From positions 28,869-92,868 of the forward strand of contig NZ_VDGI01000017.1 of the NCBI RefSeq assembly GCF_006861825.1: 64,000 bases of DNA, in the 5' to 3' direction. The notes beneath the pieces were generated by a model. It was given only the letters and a program-made list of their open reading frames with translations, was not told the DNA's origin and did no database searches. Both the position numbers and the translations under genes were made by a program. Source of the DNA: Psychrobacillus vulpis. GTDB lineage: Bacteria > Bacillota > Bacilli > Bacillales_A > Planococcaceae. The number at the start of each line of letters is the position of its first letter. Positions within the stretch are counted from its first letter, which is position 1. Shown in pieces: positions 1-8,191 of this stretch.

Positions 1-851
1 ACAAAGAACATACGTGCATTTTCTCTTACCTTAATAGAACCTTCTGCAAATGCTAATAAACGGAATGGATGCCAATACAGATTTTTTCGTTTTCGAATCT
101 GACTTATTAGAAATAATATGCTATCTGAAAAAAAGAAGTATGTACCTATAGTTGCTAATAAAATTATAATGAAAGTAAGAAAGACGTTTATTTGGATTAG
201 CGAAATCAATACCAAACTATAAGCTGTGAAAAGTAAAACTATACCTAAAATTGCTTTCCAACGAATATATTCGACTTGTCCATTATGCTTCCAATAACCT
301 TTTAATAATTGGACAATTTCATTTTTTCGAATGAAAACAACACTACTAATGGAGATAATAATAAATAATGTTAAAAAAACAACAATCGTTAAAGCAAATG
401 GCTTCCATGATAAATAAAGTGGCAAATTGTCCAACAAAAATAATTCTCGAATGACCATAAAGAAAAACTTAGAGAATGCAAACCCCCAAAAAATACCTAC
501 TGTAATCGATATGGCTCCAATAATCATCGTCTCTAAAAAAATCAATCGATTTAACTGCGTCTTTTCCATTCCTAAATTTAATAGCAAACCAAACTCTTTA
601 GATCTTGCTTGTAAAAAAGCACTCATGGAATAGAATAAAAAAAACAAAGTAAAAATGATAAGAATAATTTCAGCAATTAGCATCCCGCCAAATGCAATAT
701 CTCTTAAAAATTGATCTTCGATATTAGGGTGAAACATTAACATCGAATATACAAAGAAAACCATCACAGAAAAAATACTCGCCATAAAAAATGCAGCGTA
801 TACTCTACTATTTCGAATTACATTATGATAAGCGAATTGTTGAAAGGTCAT
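1..851 (-). CDS. Bce-type ABC transporter permease (FtsX-like), 3' part missing
   Basis: The reading frame starts with ATG at 851 and stays open to the window edge, giving about 283 residues of a protein family that usually has more than 600. It begins MTFQQFAYHNVIRNSRVYAAFF, typical of BceB/VraG-type permeases, followed by several hydrophobic segments matching an FtsX domain. It overlaps the end of the ATPase gene by 29 bases, so the two are probably co-translated. Family role: membrane subunit that senses and confers resistance to bacitracin-like or other cell-wall-active peptides, signalling to the neighbouring kinase. The large extracellular loop that sets substrate specificity would lie beyond the visible part, so the substrate cannot be predicted. 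Confidence 0.85.
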   Translation of the reverse strand, partial: MTFQQFAYHNVIRNSRVYAAFFMASIFSVMVFFVYSMLMFHPNIEDQFLRDIAFGGMLIAEIILIIFTLFFLFYSMSAFLQARSKEFGLLLNLGMEKTQLNRLIFLETMIIGAISITVGIFWGFAFSKFFFMVIRELFLLDNLPLYLSWKPFALTIVVFLTLFIIISISSVVFIRKNEIVQLLKGYWKHNGQVEYIRWKAILGIVLLFTAYSLVLISLIQINVFLTFIIILLATIGTYFFFSDSILFLISQIRKRKNLYWHPFRLLAFAEGSIKVRENARMFF

Positions 852-1596
852 TTACGTTTCCACCTAATAAAGACAATACATTTAAGATACGTTGAAAAAA
901 TGTTTGTCTTCGATCATCTTTATAAATTTCATTAAAAAATTCACCATCTTTTATAAAGAGCACTCGATCACAGTAACTCGCTGCAATTGGATCATGTGTT
1001 ACCATAATAATGGTTGTTTGGCTGACTTGATTCACTCGCGTCAATATTTCTAGTACATCTTTTGCTGCTTTTGAATCCAAATTTCCAGTTGGTTCATCTG
1101 CAAGTATAATAGCTGGTTCATGTATTAAAGCACGACCAATTGCTGTTCTTTGTGCTTGCCCACCTGAAATTTCGGAAGGCCTTTTTTCCAAAATAGCTGT
1201 CAAATCCAAATGCTCTGCAATTTCCCTCACCTTTTCTTTCATTAATTCCACTGGTTGCCCATCAAGGGTTAGAGGTAGCACCATGTTTTCTTCAACTGTT
1301 AATGCAGGGAGCAAATTGAAATCTTGAAAAACAAAACCAAGCTGTCTTCTTCTAAAAAGGGATAAATCATTTTTGGCAAGGTGAAGAGGATTCGTCCCAT
1401 TAATAAGTATATCTCCAGAGGTCGGAATATCGATTGTAGAAATAATATTTAGTAATGTCGTTTTCCCACTACCAGATGGGCCCATTACTGCTATAAACTC
1501 TCCTTTTTCAACTTCCAAACTAAGTTGATTTATTGCAAGATGAGCTACCTTCCCCTCGTATACTTTCGTCACTTCTTCGAGTACTAATATCGACAT
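823..1596 (-). CDS. Bce-type ABC transporter ATP-binding protein
   Basis: A 257-residue ABC ATPase: Walker A GPSGSGKT near residues 39-46, a Q-loop in FVFQDFNLLPALT, a variant signature SGGQAQR, and Walker B ILADEPTGNLDS. Length and sequence fit the BceA/MacB-like group that pairs with FtsX-like permeases. I chose the ATG at 1596 because GGAG lies 8 bases upstream; an in-frame GTG at 1605 has no usable ribosome-binding site. The gene follows the kinase gene, overlapping its 3' end by 77 bases, and overlaps the permease start. Inferred role: energises the peptide-resistance transporter encoded by the next gene. Confidence 0.9.
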   Translation of the reverse strand: MSILVLEEVTKVYEGKVAHLAINQLSLEVEKGEFIAVMGPSGSGKTTLLNIISTIDIPTSGDILINGTNPLHLAKNDLSLFRRRQLGFVFQDFNLLPALTVEENMVLPLTLDGQPVELMKEKVREIAEHLDLTAILEKRPSEISGGQAQRTAIGRALIHEPAIILADEPTGNLDSKAAKDVLEILTRVNQVSQTTIIMVTHDPIAASYCDRVLFIKDGEFFNEIYKDDRRQTFFQRILNVLSLLGGNVNDLSTIRLS

Positions 1597-2602
1597 CTTG
1601 ATCACTCCGTTCTTCCTGTTCTTGCTGTTTAAATATAATGGAGACAGTCGTTCCTTCTCCGGTTTTAGAGTTTATCCTCATTTCGTGTCCTAAGCGATTG
1701 CAGATTTCTTGAGCTAAGTACAATCCCATACCAGTGGATTCACCTGTTTTTCTACCATTTTCTCCAGTGAAAAATGCTTTTGTCACTCTTTTTAAATCCG
1801 AAGCAGGAATTCCAATTCCTTCATCTCGTACAGAAAAAACGGCAACATCATCATGTATATTTGTTTCAAAAAACACCTTTTTATTTTCCTCAAAAGTATA
1901 CTTCACTGCATTAGTTAAAAATTGTGCAATGACAAAACGGATCCATTTTGTATCAGTTGTAATAATACAGTTTTCTTCAATTGAAATAACAGGGAACACA
2001 TGACTCCCTATAAATAAGCGCTTATTTGAAGTGACAACTTCTCTCACTAGTTGCTTTAAATTTACTTGTTCTATTTGCATATCCTCTTCGAATGTATCAA
2101 GTCTAGCATTCATTAATACAGCATCTAGACCTCTTTTTAATCGATCCATTTCCTCAGACACACTTCTAGAGTCAACATACTCATGTTCTTGTGTCATTAG
2201 CTCTATAACGGAAATGGGGGTTTTCATCTGGTGAACCCAACTGTTCATGAATTGTAAATGTCTGTTTTGCCTTGCATACAGTAATTGCACTTCTTTCTGA
2301 TACAGTCGGTAAATATGTTGTAAATACGTTTCTACTTGTTTAATCTCTGGGGACTGTGCTTCTCGTTGTAAAACTACTTCTATTTTTGTTGGTACAGAAA
2401 GAATTTTTTTATAAAATGAAAATTTTTGTACAAATACTGCCCCTAAAAAAGTAACCGTTAATATACTACTAATAACGATTGAATAAATTGCTGTATCTAC
2501 GTTTCGAAAACCATCTAGCCAATATAAGAGCATAATAAACATAACTAATATTATGTGAAAGATAAGAAAGATTAAATGTTCTCGTATAAACAATCGGAAC
2601 AT
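1520..2602 (-). CDS. BceS-like intramembrane-sensing histidine kinase
   Basis: 360 residues. Two closely spaced N-terminal membrane segments (about 10-30 and 38-58) with almost no extracellular loop mark it as an intramembrane-sensing kinase, which senses through its partner transporter rather than a ligand domain. The phosphoacceptor region reads NSWVHQMKTPISVIEL, an H-box variant common in this family. The ATPase domain has the N box (FLTNAVKYT), DEGIGI and TGMGLYLA. The last ~35 residues are hydrophilic and read into the downstream ATPase gene, an unusually long overlap; a frameshift near the end is possible. It forms a module with the response regulator just upstream and the ABC transporter downstream. 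Confidence 0.88.
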   Translation of the reverse strand: MFRLFIREHLIFLIFHIILVMFIMLLYWLDGFRNVDTAIYSIVISSILTVTFLGAVFVQKFSFYKKILSVPTKIEVVLQREAQSPEIKQVETYLQHIYRLYQKEVQLLYARQNRHLQFMNSWVHQMKTPISVIELMTQEHEYVDSRSVSEEMDRLKRGLDAVLMNARLDTFEEDMQIEQVNLKQLVREVVTSNKRLFIGSHVFPVISIEENCIITTDTKWIRFVIAQFLTNAVKYTFEENKKVFFETNIHDDVAVFSVRDEGIGIPASDLKRVTKAFFTGENGRKTGESTGMGLYLAQEICNRLGHEMRINSKTGEGTTVSIIFKQQEQEERSDQDVDISTRRSDESIRGEGSSSCNKST

Positions 2603-2603
2603 A

Positions 2604-3308
2604 TTAAGATTCCTCCGAACTTAATATCAAACGATAGCCCGCTCCTCGGACAGTTTCAATCGTAGAAGTAACATTGTAATCTGCAAGTTTTTTTCGAACG
2701 CGGGTCATATTTACATTTAACGTATTTTCATCTACAAATGACTGATCATCCCAAAGATCTTCAAGCAACTGCTCTCTAGATACAAGCTTTGGGTGATTTC
2801 TCATAAGAAGTTCTAAAATAGTACACTCTTTCTTTTGTAAAGGTATTTCCTCAGAAGGTGTGTGCAATTCCATTCTTTCTAAAAATAACTGCAGCTTCCC
2901 AACTTTTACTATACGTTCTTCTTGTTTTGCTGCATATTCACCATAAGTTCTTCTCAAATGACTTCTTATTTTCGCAAGGACGATTTCATAATGAAAAGGT
3001 TTCGTAATAAAATCATCCCCACCATTTTCTAAAGCAAAAACTTGATCCATCTCACCAGATCTAGCAGAAACAAAAATAATTGGGCAAGTCGTATGTTGGC
3101 GAAGCTGACGGCACCAATAATAGCCATCGTACGATGGTAAATTTACATCTAATAATACTAAATGAGGGTCAAAAGCTTGGAACTCCTCTATAATGTTTTC
3201 GAAATCTTGAATAGTATGCACTTCATAATGATATTTACGTAAAGTATCTGCAAGTAATGCAGCAATTTTCCGATCATCTTCTACTACTAAAACACGATGT
3301 ACCGTCAC
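2604..3308 (-). CDS. OmpR-family response regulator (BceR-like)
   Basis: 234 residues from a GTG at 3308, chosen because GAGGAGG sits 6 bases upstream; a longer frame begins at 3344 but lacks a ribosome-binding site. The receiver domain (VTVHRVLVVEDD, phosphoacceptor Asp in LVLLDVNLP, Lys in FITKPF) is followed by a winged-helix DNA-binding domain ending GAGYRLILS. Only one base separates its stop from the kinase start. Expected role: activates the transporter genes when the BceS-like kinase is stimulated by cell-wall-active peptides. Confidence 0.9.
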   Translation of the reverse strand: MTVHRVLVVEDDRKIAALLADTLRKYHYEVHTIQDFENIIEEFQAFDPHLVLLDVNLPSYDGYYWCRQLRQHTTCPIIFVSARSGEMDQVFALENGGDDFITKPFHYEIVLAKIRSHLRRTYGEYAAKQEERIVKVGKLQLFLERMELHTPSEEIPLQKKECTILELLMRNHPKLVSREQLLEDLWDDQSFVDENTLNVNMTRVRKKLADYNVTSTIETVRGAGYRLILSSEES

Positions 3309-3348
3309 TTGAATCCTCCTCAACAAACAATCTCTCTCTATCATAACA

Positions 3349-3377
3349 AAAAAAAGAGCCTAACATACGTTAGACTC
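3349..3377 (-). terminator. Rho-independent terminator after lipoate ligase
   Basis: On the minus strand a 9-bp stem (GAGTCTAAC pairing with GTTAGGCTC, one G-U pair) with a short loop is followed by a run of T. It lies just downstream of the lipoate ligase stop and separates it from the Bce module. Confidence 0.8.
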
Positions 3378-3388
3378 TACATTGTATC

Positions 3389-4381
3389 TTAATAAATAAG
3401 TTGTACTAATTCCTCTTTACTAATACCACCAAAATATTTTGGTACATCAATTAGCTCAAGTGCTTCATCAATTGCTTGTTTACTATACGGAATTCCAGTT
3501 AATAATTTTTCTACTTCATCCATATCGCCTACACCAAAGAAATCACCATAAATTTTTACTTCTTCGATAATCCCTTTATTTACTTCTAATCGTACATCCA
3601 CCCCACCTGTTGGGAATCGATGTGAATGCTTCATATTAAATTTAGGGGATTTTCCATAGTTCCAATCCCATTGTTGATAGCGTTCTTTCGAAAGCGCATG
3701 GATGTTAGCCCAATCTTCTTCCGTAAGCTCCCAATATTGAATATTTTCTGATCCACCGAATATCGAAGATAGGATTTCAGAACGAAATTGTTCAATCGTC
3801 ATTGGTTCTTTTAATAGTTCCGCGATGTTTGTCACACGGCTTCGAATGGATTTAATACCTTTAGATTCAATTTTTTCTTTACTAACTTTTAAAGCAGAAA
3901 CGACCGCATCAATCTCTGTATCAAACATCAAAGTCCCGTGGCTAAACATTCTTCCCTTAGTAGAAAATTGTGCATTTCCAGAGATTTTTTTACCTTCAGC
4001 TAAAATATCATTTCGCCCAGACAACTCAGCATTTACGCCCATTTTATGTAAAGCGTCCACAACTGGTTGCGTGAACTTTTTAAAATTACGGAAGCTGTCG
4101 CCATCATCTTTCGTTAAAAAACTAAAATTCAAGTTCCCTAAATCATGGTAAACAGCTCCACCACCAGAAAGTCTACGCACCGGAATAATACCGTTCTTTT
4201 CCACAAACTCTGTATTAATTTCTTCTATTGTATTTTGGTTTCTTCCAATAATAATAGAAGGTTCATTTATGTAAAACAAAAGAAAAGAATCTTTATCTAC
4301 ATCCATTGTTTTTAAAGCATACTCTTCAATTGCAAGGTTAATACGTGGATCTGTTATACCTTTGTTATCTATAAAATACAT
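3389..4381 (-). CDS. lplJ: Lipoate-protein ligase A family (LplJ-like)
   Basis: About 330 residues with the lipoate/biotin ligase fold: the RRLSGGGAVYHDLGNLNFSF loop and the lysine segment NDILAEGKKISGNAQF that bind lipoyl-AMP, then a C-terminal accessory domain. It activates free lipoate with ATP and attaches it to lysines of E2 or GcvH proteins. Three ATGs stand in tandem (4387, 4384, 4381); GGAG is 8 bases before the third, which I prefer. The divergent neighbour yhfH and the YhgE/Hem genes nearby match the B. subtilis order, supporting LplJ. Confidence 0.9.
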   Translation of the reverse strand: MYFIDNKGITDPRINLAIEEYALKTMDVDKDSFLLFYINEPSIIIGRNQNTIEEINTEFVEKNGIIPVRRLSGGGAVYHDLGNLNFSFLTKDDGDSFRNFKKFTQPVVDALHKMGVNAELSGRNDILAEGKKISGNAQFSTKGRMFSHGTLMFDTEIDAVVSALKVSKEKIESKGIKSIRSRVTNIAELLKEPMTIEQFRSEILSSIFGGSENIQYWELTEEDWANIHALSKERYQQWDWNYGKSPKFNMKHSHRFPTGGVDVRLEVNKGIIEEVKIYGDFFGVGDMDEVEKLLTGIPYSKQAIDEALELIDVPKYFGGISKEELVQLIY

Positions 4382-4504
4382 CATCATCTCTCCTTTATTT
4401 ATATTTTAACCGAAAGATCCGTTAATGTGTTGACAAACGTTTTTGTGTTATATTACAATCTAAATAACTTAAACAGTTATATAACAGATGGAGGTGGAAC
4501 AACT

Positions 4505-4630
4505 ATGTTAGAAAACGTAATTGAATTTTTCCGTAACCTACCAAAGAAAAAATGCGATAAATGTGGTGAACCGATAGAAGAGCAACATGAGTGCTATGGA
4601 AATCACTGTGATAAATGCAACACCCTATAA
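4505..4630 (+). CDS. yhfH: YhfH family small zinc-ribbon-like protein
   Basis: 41 residues starting MLENVIEFFRNLPKKK, with two Cys pairs (CDKC and CDKC) separated by GEPIEEQHECYGNH, as in B. subtilis YhfH. GGAGGTGG precedes the ATG at a normal distance. A longer in-frame start at 4427 is unsupported. A terminator follows at once, so this is a single-gene transcript. The function is unknown; the Cys pairs suggest metal binding. Confidence 0.85.
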   Translation: MLENVIEFFRNLPKKKCDKCGEPIEEQHECYGNHCDKCNTL

Positions 4631-4641
4631 TTTGAAAAATT

Positions 4642-4679
4642 AAGCCAGCCGGATTATCCCCTTCCAGCTGGCTTTTTTT
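4642..4679 (+). terminator. Terminator of yhfH
   Basis: AGCCAGC pairs with GCTGGCT across an 18-base loop and is followed by seven T, directly after the yhfH stop codon. Confidence 0.85.
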
Positions 4680-4763
4680 AATTTCTTCTTTAAAACGTTC
4701 TCTATTGAAAGTAGAAATAACTTAGCAAAACAAATTTTCTCACGAACAATAATTTAAACAAAT

Positions 4764-4803
4764 AAAAACGCCTATCTCTAGATTTCAAGAGATAGACGTT
4801 TTC
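4764..4803 (-). terminator. Terminator of yhgE
   Basis: On the minus strand AAACGTCTATCTCT pairs with AGAGATAGGCGTTT and leads into a T-rich tract, immediately after the yhgE stop. Confidence 0.85.
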
Positions 4804-4805
4804 GA

Positions 4806-6995
4806 TTATGCTTCGGCTGTTTGTCTAGAATAGCGTTTTTTGAACACTAACATGAAATAGCCAAATGTTAATGCTAAACATACGACCATAAACCCAATTA
4901 GTACACCACTGCTAAACCAGAAATGACTCATATCTCCTGTCGAGATAGCCGCTTTAAAGCTTTGAACTGAATAAGTCATCGGTAAAAACTTATTGAATAT
5001 TTGTAATGGCTGAGGAATCATTTCTAATGGGAATGTTCCTGCACTTGTAGTTAATTGAAGAATTAACACAAGTATCGCTACAAATCGTCCAGAATCACTT
5101 AAAACGGAAACAAATAATTGGATCATCGCTAAGAATGTAAAGCTTGTAATAATCGCAGTAAGTATGAACATACCCACGTTTTGTGTCTCTAATTTTAGGG
5201 CGAATAATGCTATTGCCACTACAATTAGGGACTGTATTATTCCAACAACCGCTAGTACTGTTACTTTACTTGTAAACCATGAAGCTCCATTTGTCGGCTT
5301 AATAGCTGGTTGTACGAATGGGAATACGATTGAAATTAGTAATGCCCCAACAAATAAACCGAGTGACAAGAAATAAGGAGTAAATCCTGTACCGTAGTTT
5401 GGTACTGCATTGACTTCTTCCACTTTCACATCTACAGGAGAAGCGACCATATCATAAGTTGAATCATTTGCGCTAACTTCTCCAACTTCGTCACTTGCAC
5501 CTTGTAAACTAGATTGCAGTGTATTTGTTCCATCAGCTAATTCTTTCGTTCCGTCTGCTAGTTTTGTAGATCCTTCTGCAAGCTCTCCAGAACTGTCTGC
5601 AAGTGTTCCTGTTCCTTCTTGAAGTTTCGTTGAACCAATTGCTAGCTGATCTAAACCACTAACTAGGTTGGAGGAACCCGAATATGCTTTTTGAACTCCA
5701 GTAGTAAATTCTTTCATTTTTTCAGCTATTGTATTTGTTCCTACTGCCAAATTTGAAGTTCCTTCTACTAATTTTGCTGATGATTCATTTAGTTTGGCAA
5801 CGCCTTGACCAGCTTGTGTATACGCACCACTTAATTGCGTTGCTCCATTGTGCACCTGAGTTGTACCATTTGATAATGCAGTTGTTCCATCAGCTAGTTT
5901 TTCCAGACCAGCTGTTACAGTTGAACTTCCAGACTCTAATTGTTTAAGAGATTCTTTTAATGCTGTAGCCTGCTCAGCTGGAAGTGTAGCACTTATTTGT
6001 TCTAACTGCCCTGAAAGTGCTTGAATACCCGCTGTTACCTTCGATGAACCTTGTGTCAATTGGTTAGTACTTTCATTCAATGTAGTAGAGCTACTTTGTA
6101 GTTTTGCTAAGGATGTTAATAACTCTTTTTCTTTTTCGCTTAGTAATTGGTAACTTTCATTCAGCTTAGCAACTCCAGCAGTATACTCCGTAATTCCATT
6201 TTGTAATGCTTCTGCACCTGTTGCTGTTTTCACTGTACCGTCCTTTAATTGGATGGAACCATCAGATAATTGAGAAAGTCCTTCGTTTAATTGCTTAGAA
6301 CCATTTGCAGCTGATTGTATTCCTTCTGCAACTGTACTAGTTCCATCACGAAGCTCAATTGTACTACTTGCTAACTGTTCTAAATAACCTTTTAAGTCAC
6401 TTGCTCCATTATTAATTTCCGAAGCACCATCTTTTAATTTACCAGCACCTTCTGATGCCTCAGTAAAACCATCACCAAGTTTTGTAATCGAAGAGAAAAG
6501 CTGCTCTGCGTAAGTAGAAGAAACTTCTTTATTCACTTCCGCACGAATTTGATTCATAGCCGATTCTCCAATTTGAGATGAAAGGAAGTTATACCCTTCA
6601 TTCGCTTTATACGTAATAACCATTTTTTGAGGTGTCTCATCTAGTAATGTTGTTGCATGCTGAGAAAAATTTTCAGGAATTTCAATTAATAAATAATAAT
6701 CTTCGTCTAATAAACCTTGTTCTGCCTCTTCTTTTGAAACCGACTGGAAATTGAACTCCTTACTATCAATTAAATTATCAGTCAAGTCATCACCAGCAAC
6801 AAGTTTTTCACCATTAATTTCGGCACCTTCGTCAGAGTTAACGATTGCTACCGGTAAATCTTTTAAATTTGCATATGGATCCCAAAAAGCCCACAAAAAC
6901 ATCCCCGCGTACAAGACAGGAATAAATAAAACCGCAATTATTGGAACCAATAGTTTTCGATTCGAAAAAATCGCTTTCCATTCTGCTTTTATCAT
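4806..6995 (-). CDS. yhgE: YhgE/Pip-family membrane protein
   Basis: 729 residues. An N-terminal membrane segment (about 15-38) is followed by an extracellular YhgE N-terminal domain, then a long region (about 170-500) built of repeated turns such as GSKQLNEGLSQLSDGS, predicted to form an extended coiled or helical rod. At the C terminus are about six membrane helices of ABC-2 type. The family includes the phage infection protein Pip of lactococci and proteins tied to type VII secretion. AGGAGGG lies 6 bases before the ATG. It forms a unit with the upstream TetR gene yhgD; a likely operator lies between them. The substrate, if it is an exporter, is unknown. Confidence 0.9.
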   Translation of the reverse strand: MIKAEWKAIFSNRKLLVPIIAVLFIPVLYAGMFLWAFWDPYANLKDLPVAIVNSDEGAEINGEKLVAGDDLTDNLIDSKEFNFQSVSKEEAEQGLLDEDYYLLIEIPENFSQHATTLLDETPQKMVITYKANEGYNFLSSQIGESAMNQIRAEVNKEVSSTYAEQLFSSITKLGDGFTEASEGAGKLKDGASEINNGASDLKGYLEQLASSTIELRDGTSTVAEGIQSAANGSKQLNEGLSQLSDGSIQLKDGTVKTATGAEALQNGITEYTAGVAKLNESYQLLSEKEKELLTSLAKLQSSSTTLNESTNQLTQGSSKVTAGIQALSGQLEQISATLPAEQATALKESLKQLESGSSTVTAGLEKLADGTTALSNGTTQVHNGATQLSGAYTQAGQGVAKLNESSAKLVEGTSNLAVGTNTIAEKMKEFTTGVQKAYSGSSNLVSGLDQLAIGSTKLQEGTGTLADSSGELAEGSTKLADGTKELADGTNTLQSSLQGASDEVGEVSANDSTYDMVASPVDVKVEEVNAVPNYGTGFTPYFLSLGLFVGALLISIVFPFVQPAIKPTNGASWFTSKVTVLAVVGIIQSLIVVAIALFALKLETQNVGMFILTAIITSFTFLAMIQLFVSVLSDSGRFVAILVLILQLTTSAGTFPLEMIPQPLQIFNKFLPMTYSVQSFKAAISTGDMSHFWFSSGVLIGFMVVCLALTFGYFMLVFKKRYSRQTAEA

Positions 6996-7017
6996 AATAT
7001 ACCCTCCTAGAACTTTG

Positions 7018-7040
7018 TGACCAAAATGTCCAAATGGTCA
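7018..7040. promoter_or_regulatory. Probable YhgD operator between yhgD and yhgE
   Basis: A 23-bp site with arms TGACCA and TGGTCA. It shares the pattern TGACCnAAATG ... GTCATTTT with a second site upstream of yhgD (7655-7677), which is strong internal evidence for a common regulator, most simply YhgD. Confidence 0.6.
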
Positions 7041-7062
7041 TTTTACTTCAAAAAAATGAGTC

Positions 7063-7632
7063 TCAAATTAAGAGACTACGGAAAATAGTATCTTGAATAA
7101 TATGTGAAATCTCCTCTTCTGACAGTGATTGGTCATGTGTTATGTTCCAATCATTTACAAAAGCTAAATAAGCCTTCAACAATAAATATGCTACCAACTC
7201 ACTATTTACTTGTCGAATTTCACCTTTTTCAATATACTTGTCAATCTTTACTTTCACAAATGAGACTATTGCATACTCCACTTGTTTTAAAACTTGTTGA
7301 ACAGTGGGAGTTCTCAAATCTTTTTCCTCATCTACAATTTTTGCAAACAACTGATGAGTTTCACGAAACTCCAACATTTTCATCAGCGCAAGATGTGCGT
7401 TTTCTTGGAATGTACGATCCTCTTTTATCACATTTGTTGCTTCCTGCTTCATTTCGGCAATCATTCGCAGGACAATCTCTTGAAAAAGGACTTCCTTATT
7501 TTCAAAAAATGTATAAATAGTACCCTTTCCAACATTTGCTATTTTTGCTATTTGATCCATTGTAGTAGCCTTATATCCGAAAAGCGAAAAAGATCTCGTT
7601 GCAGCTGTTATGATTTCCTGCTTACGGTCCAT
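7063..7632 (-). CDS. yhgD: TetR-family transcriptional regulator YhgD
   Basis: 189 residues. The N-terminal helix-turn-helix (about 5-50) has the TetR pattern FGYKATTMDQIAKIANVGKG..YTFFENKEVL; the rest is a ligand-binding/dimer domain. It precedes yhgE on the same strand with a 67-base gap, as in B. subtilis. Two matching inverted repeats, one upstream of yhgD and one between the genes, suggest it represses itself and yhgE. The inducing ligand is unknown. Confidence 0.9.
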   Translation of the reverse strand: MDRKQEIITAATRSFSLFGYKATTMDQIAKIANVGKGTIYTFFENKEVLFQEIVLRMIAEMKQEATNVIKEDRTFQENAHLALMKMLEFRETHQLFAKIVDEEKDLRTPTVQQVLKQVEYAIVSFVKVKIDKYIEKGEIRQVNSELVAYLLLKAYLAFVNDWNITHDQSLSEEEISHIIQDTIFRSLLI

Positions 7633-7654
7633 TTGTTTTCTCTCCTAACAAAAA

Positions 7655-7677
7655 TGACTAGAAAACCATTTCGGTCA
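7655..7677. promoter_or_regulatory. Probable YhgD operator upstream of yhgD
   Basis: Read on the minus strand it follows the same TGACCnAAATG ... GTCATTTT layout as the site at 7018-7040. It lies inside a larger inverted repeat (ATGACTAG at 7654-7661 and CTAGTCAT at 7679-7686), 22 bases or more upstream of the yhgD start, where a repressor would block the promoter. Confidence 0.6.
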
Positions 7678-7723
7678 TCTAGTCATTATATTACTCCGAT
7701 CTTATATACATTGCAAGCTTTTT

Positions 7724-8191
7724 TTAATGTTTATGCCCTTCACCCATTGAATTATCACTATCATCAGGCATTACTTTGCTCATATCAGGATTTCCTACTT
7801 TTAATTCTTGCTTTGGCATTACATGTAGCCCACGTGCTGTTGTATGAGCAAACATGTAGTAAATCCCGTCATGATCAAATGTATAGTTCACTTCATAGAC
7901 TCCATCTTTCGTTAACTTTCCATCTAACATTGTACCGTGTTCACGCATACCTGATTCCCATACTTCGAATTCTACTTTATCTGCATCATCCACTACTTTG
8001 TCGCCTTGTGTTACTTTTGCAGAAAGCTTAATATCTTCTCCTACTGGTAATGTCTCAGGCGTTTGAATAACTACAACAATCTCTTCCAGTGTCCCCTCAT
8101 TGTGTGAACCTCCATTAGTTGTTGCCTCGTTATTGGAACAACCTACTAATGCTAATGTTGTTAATGCAATCACAGTCAATACTTTTTTCAT
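7724..8191 (-). CDS. YtkA-like lipoprotein
   Basis: 155 residues from the ATG at 8191. Signal peptide MKKVLTVIALTTLALVGCS with lipobox LVGC predicts lipid anchoring outside the membrane. The body is a YtkA/FixH-like beta-sandwich (VVVIQTPETLPVGEDIKLSAKV ... GVYEVNYTFDHDGIYYMFAHTTARGLHVMP). The C terminus is rich in Met and His and ends GEGHKH, which could bind metal. Its ATG overlaps the kinase stop codon (ATGA), so it is the last gene of a coupled four-gene operon. YtkA-like proteins elsewhere are linked to copper or respiratory oxidase contexts; the role here is unknown. Confidence 0.75.
   Translation of the reverse strand: MKKVLTVIALTTLALVGCSNNEATTNGGSHNEGTLEEIVVVIQTPETLPVGEDIKLSAKVTQGDKVVDDADKVEFEVWESGMREHGTMLDGKLTKDGVYEVNYTFDHDGIYYMFAHTTARGLHVMPKQELKVGNPDMSKVMPDDSDNSMGEGHKH

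Noticed and set aside
427..633. 68-residue plus-strand frame near the left edge
   Set aside because: It is antisense to the FtsX-like permease, which has better coding character.
7104..8031. Plus-strand frames of 138 and 245 residues
   Set aside because: Antisense shadows of yhgD and the YtkA-like lipoprotein gene; no ribosome-binding sites.
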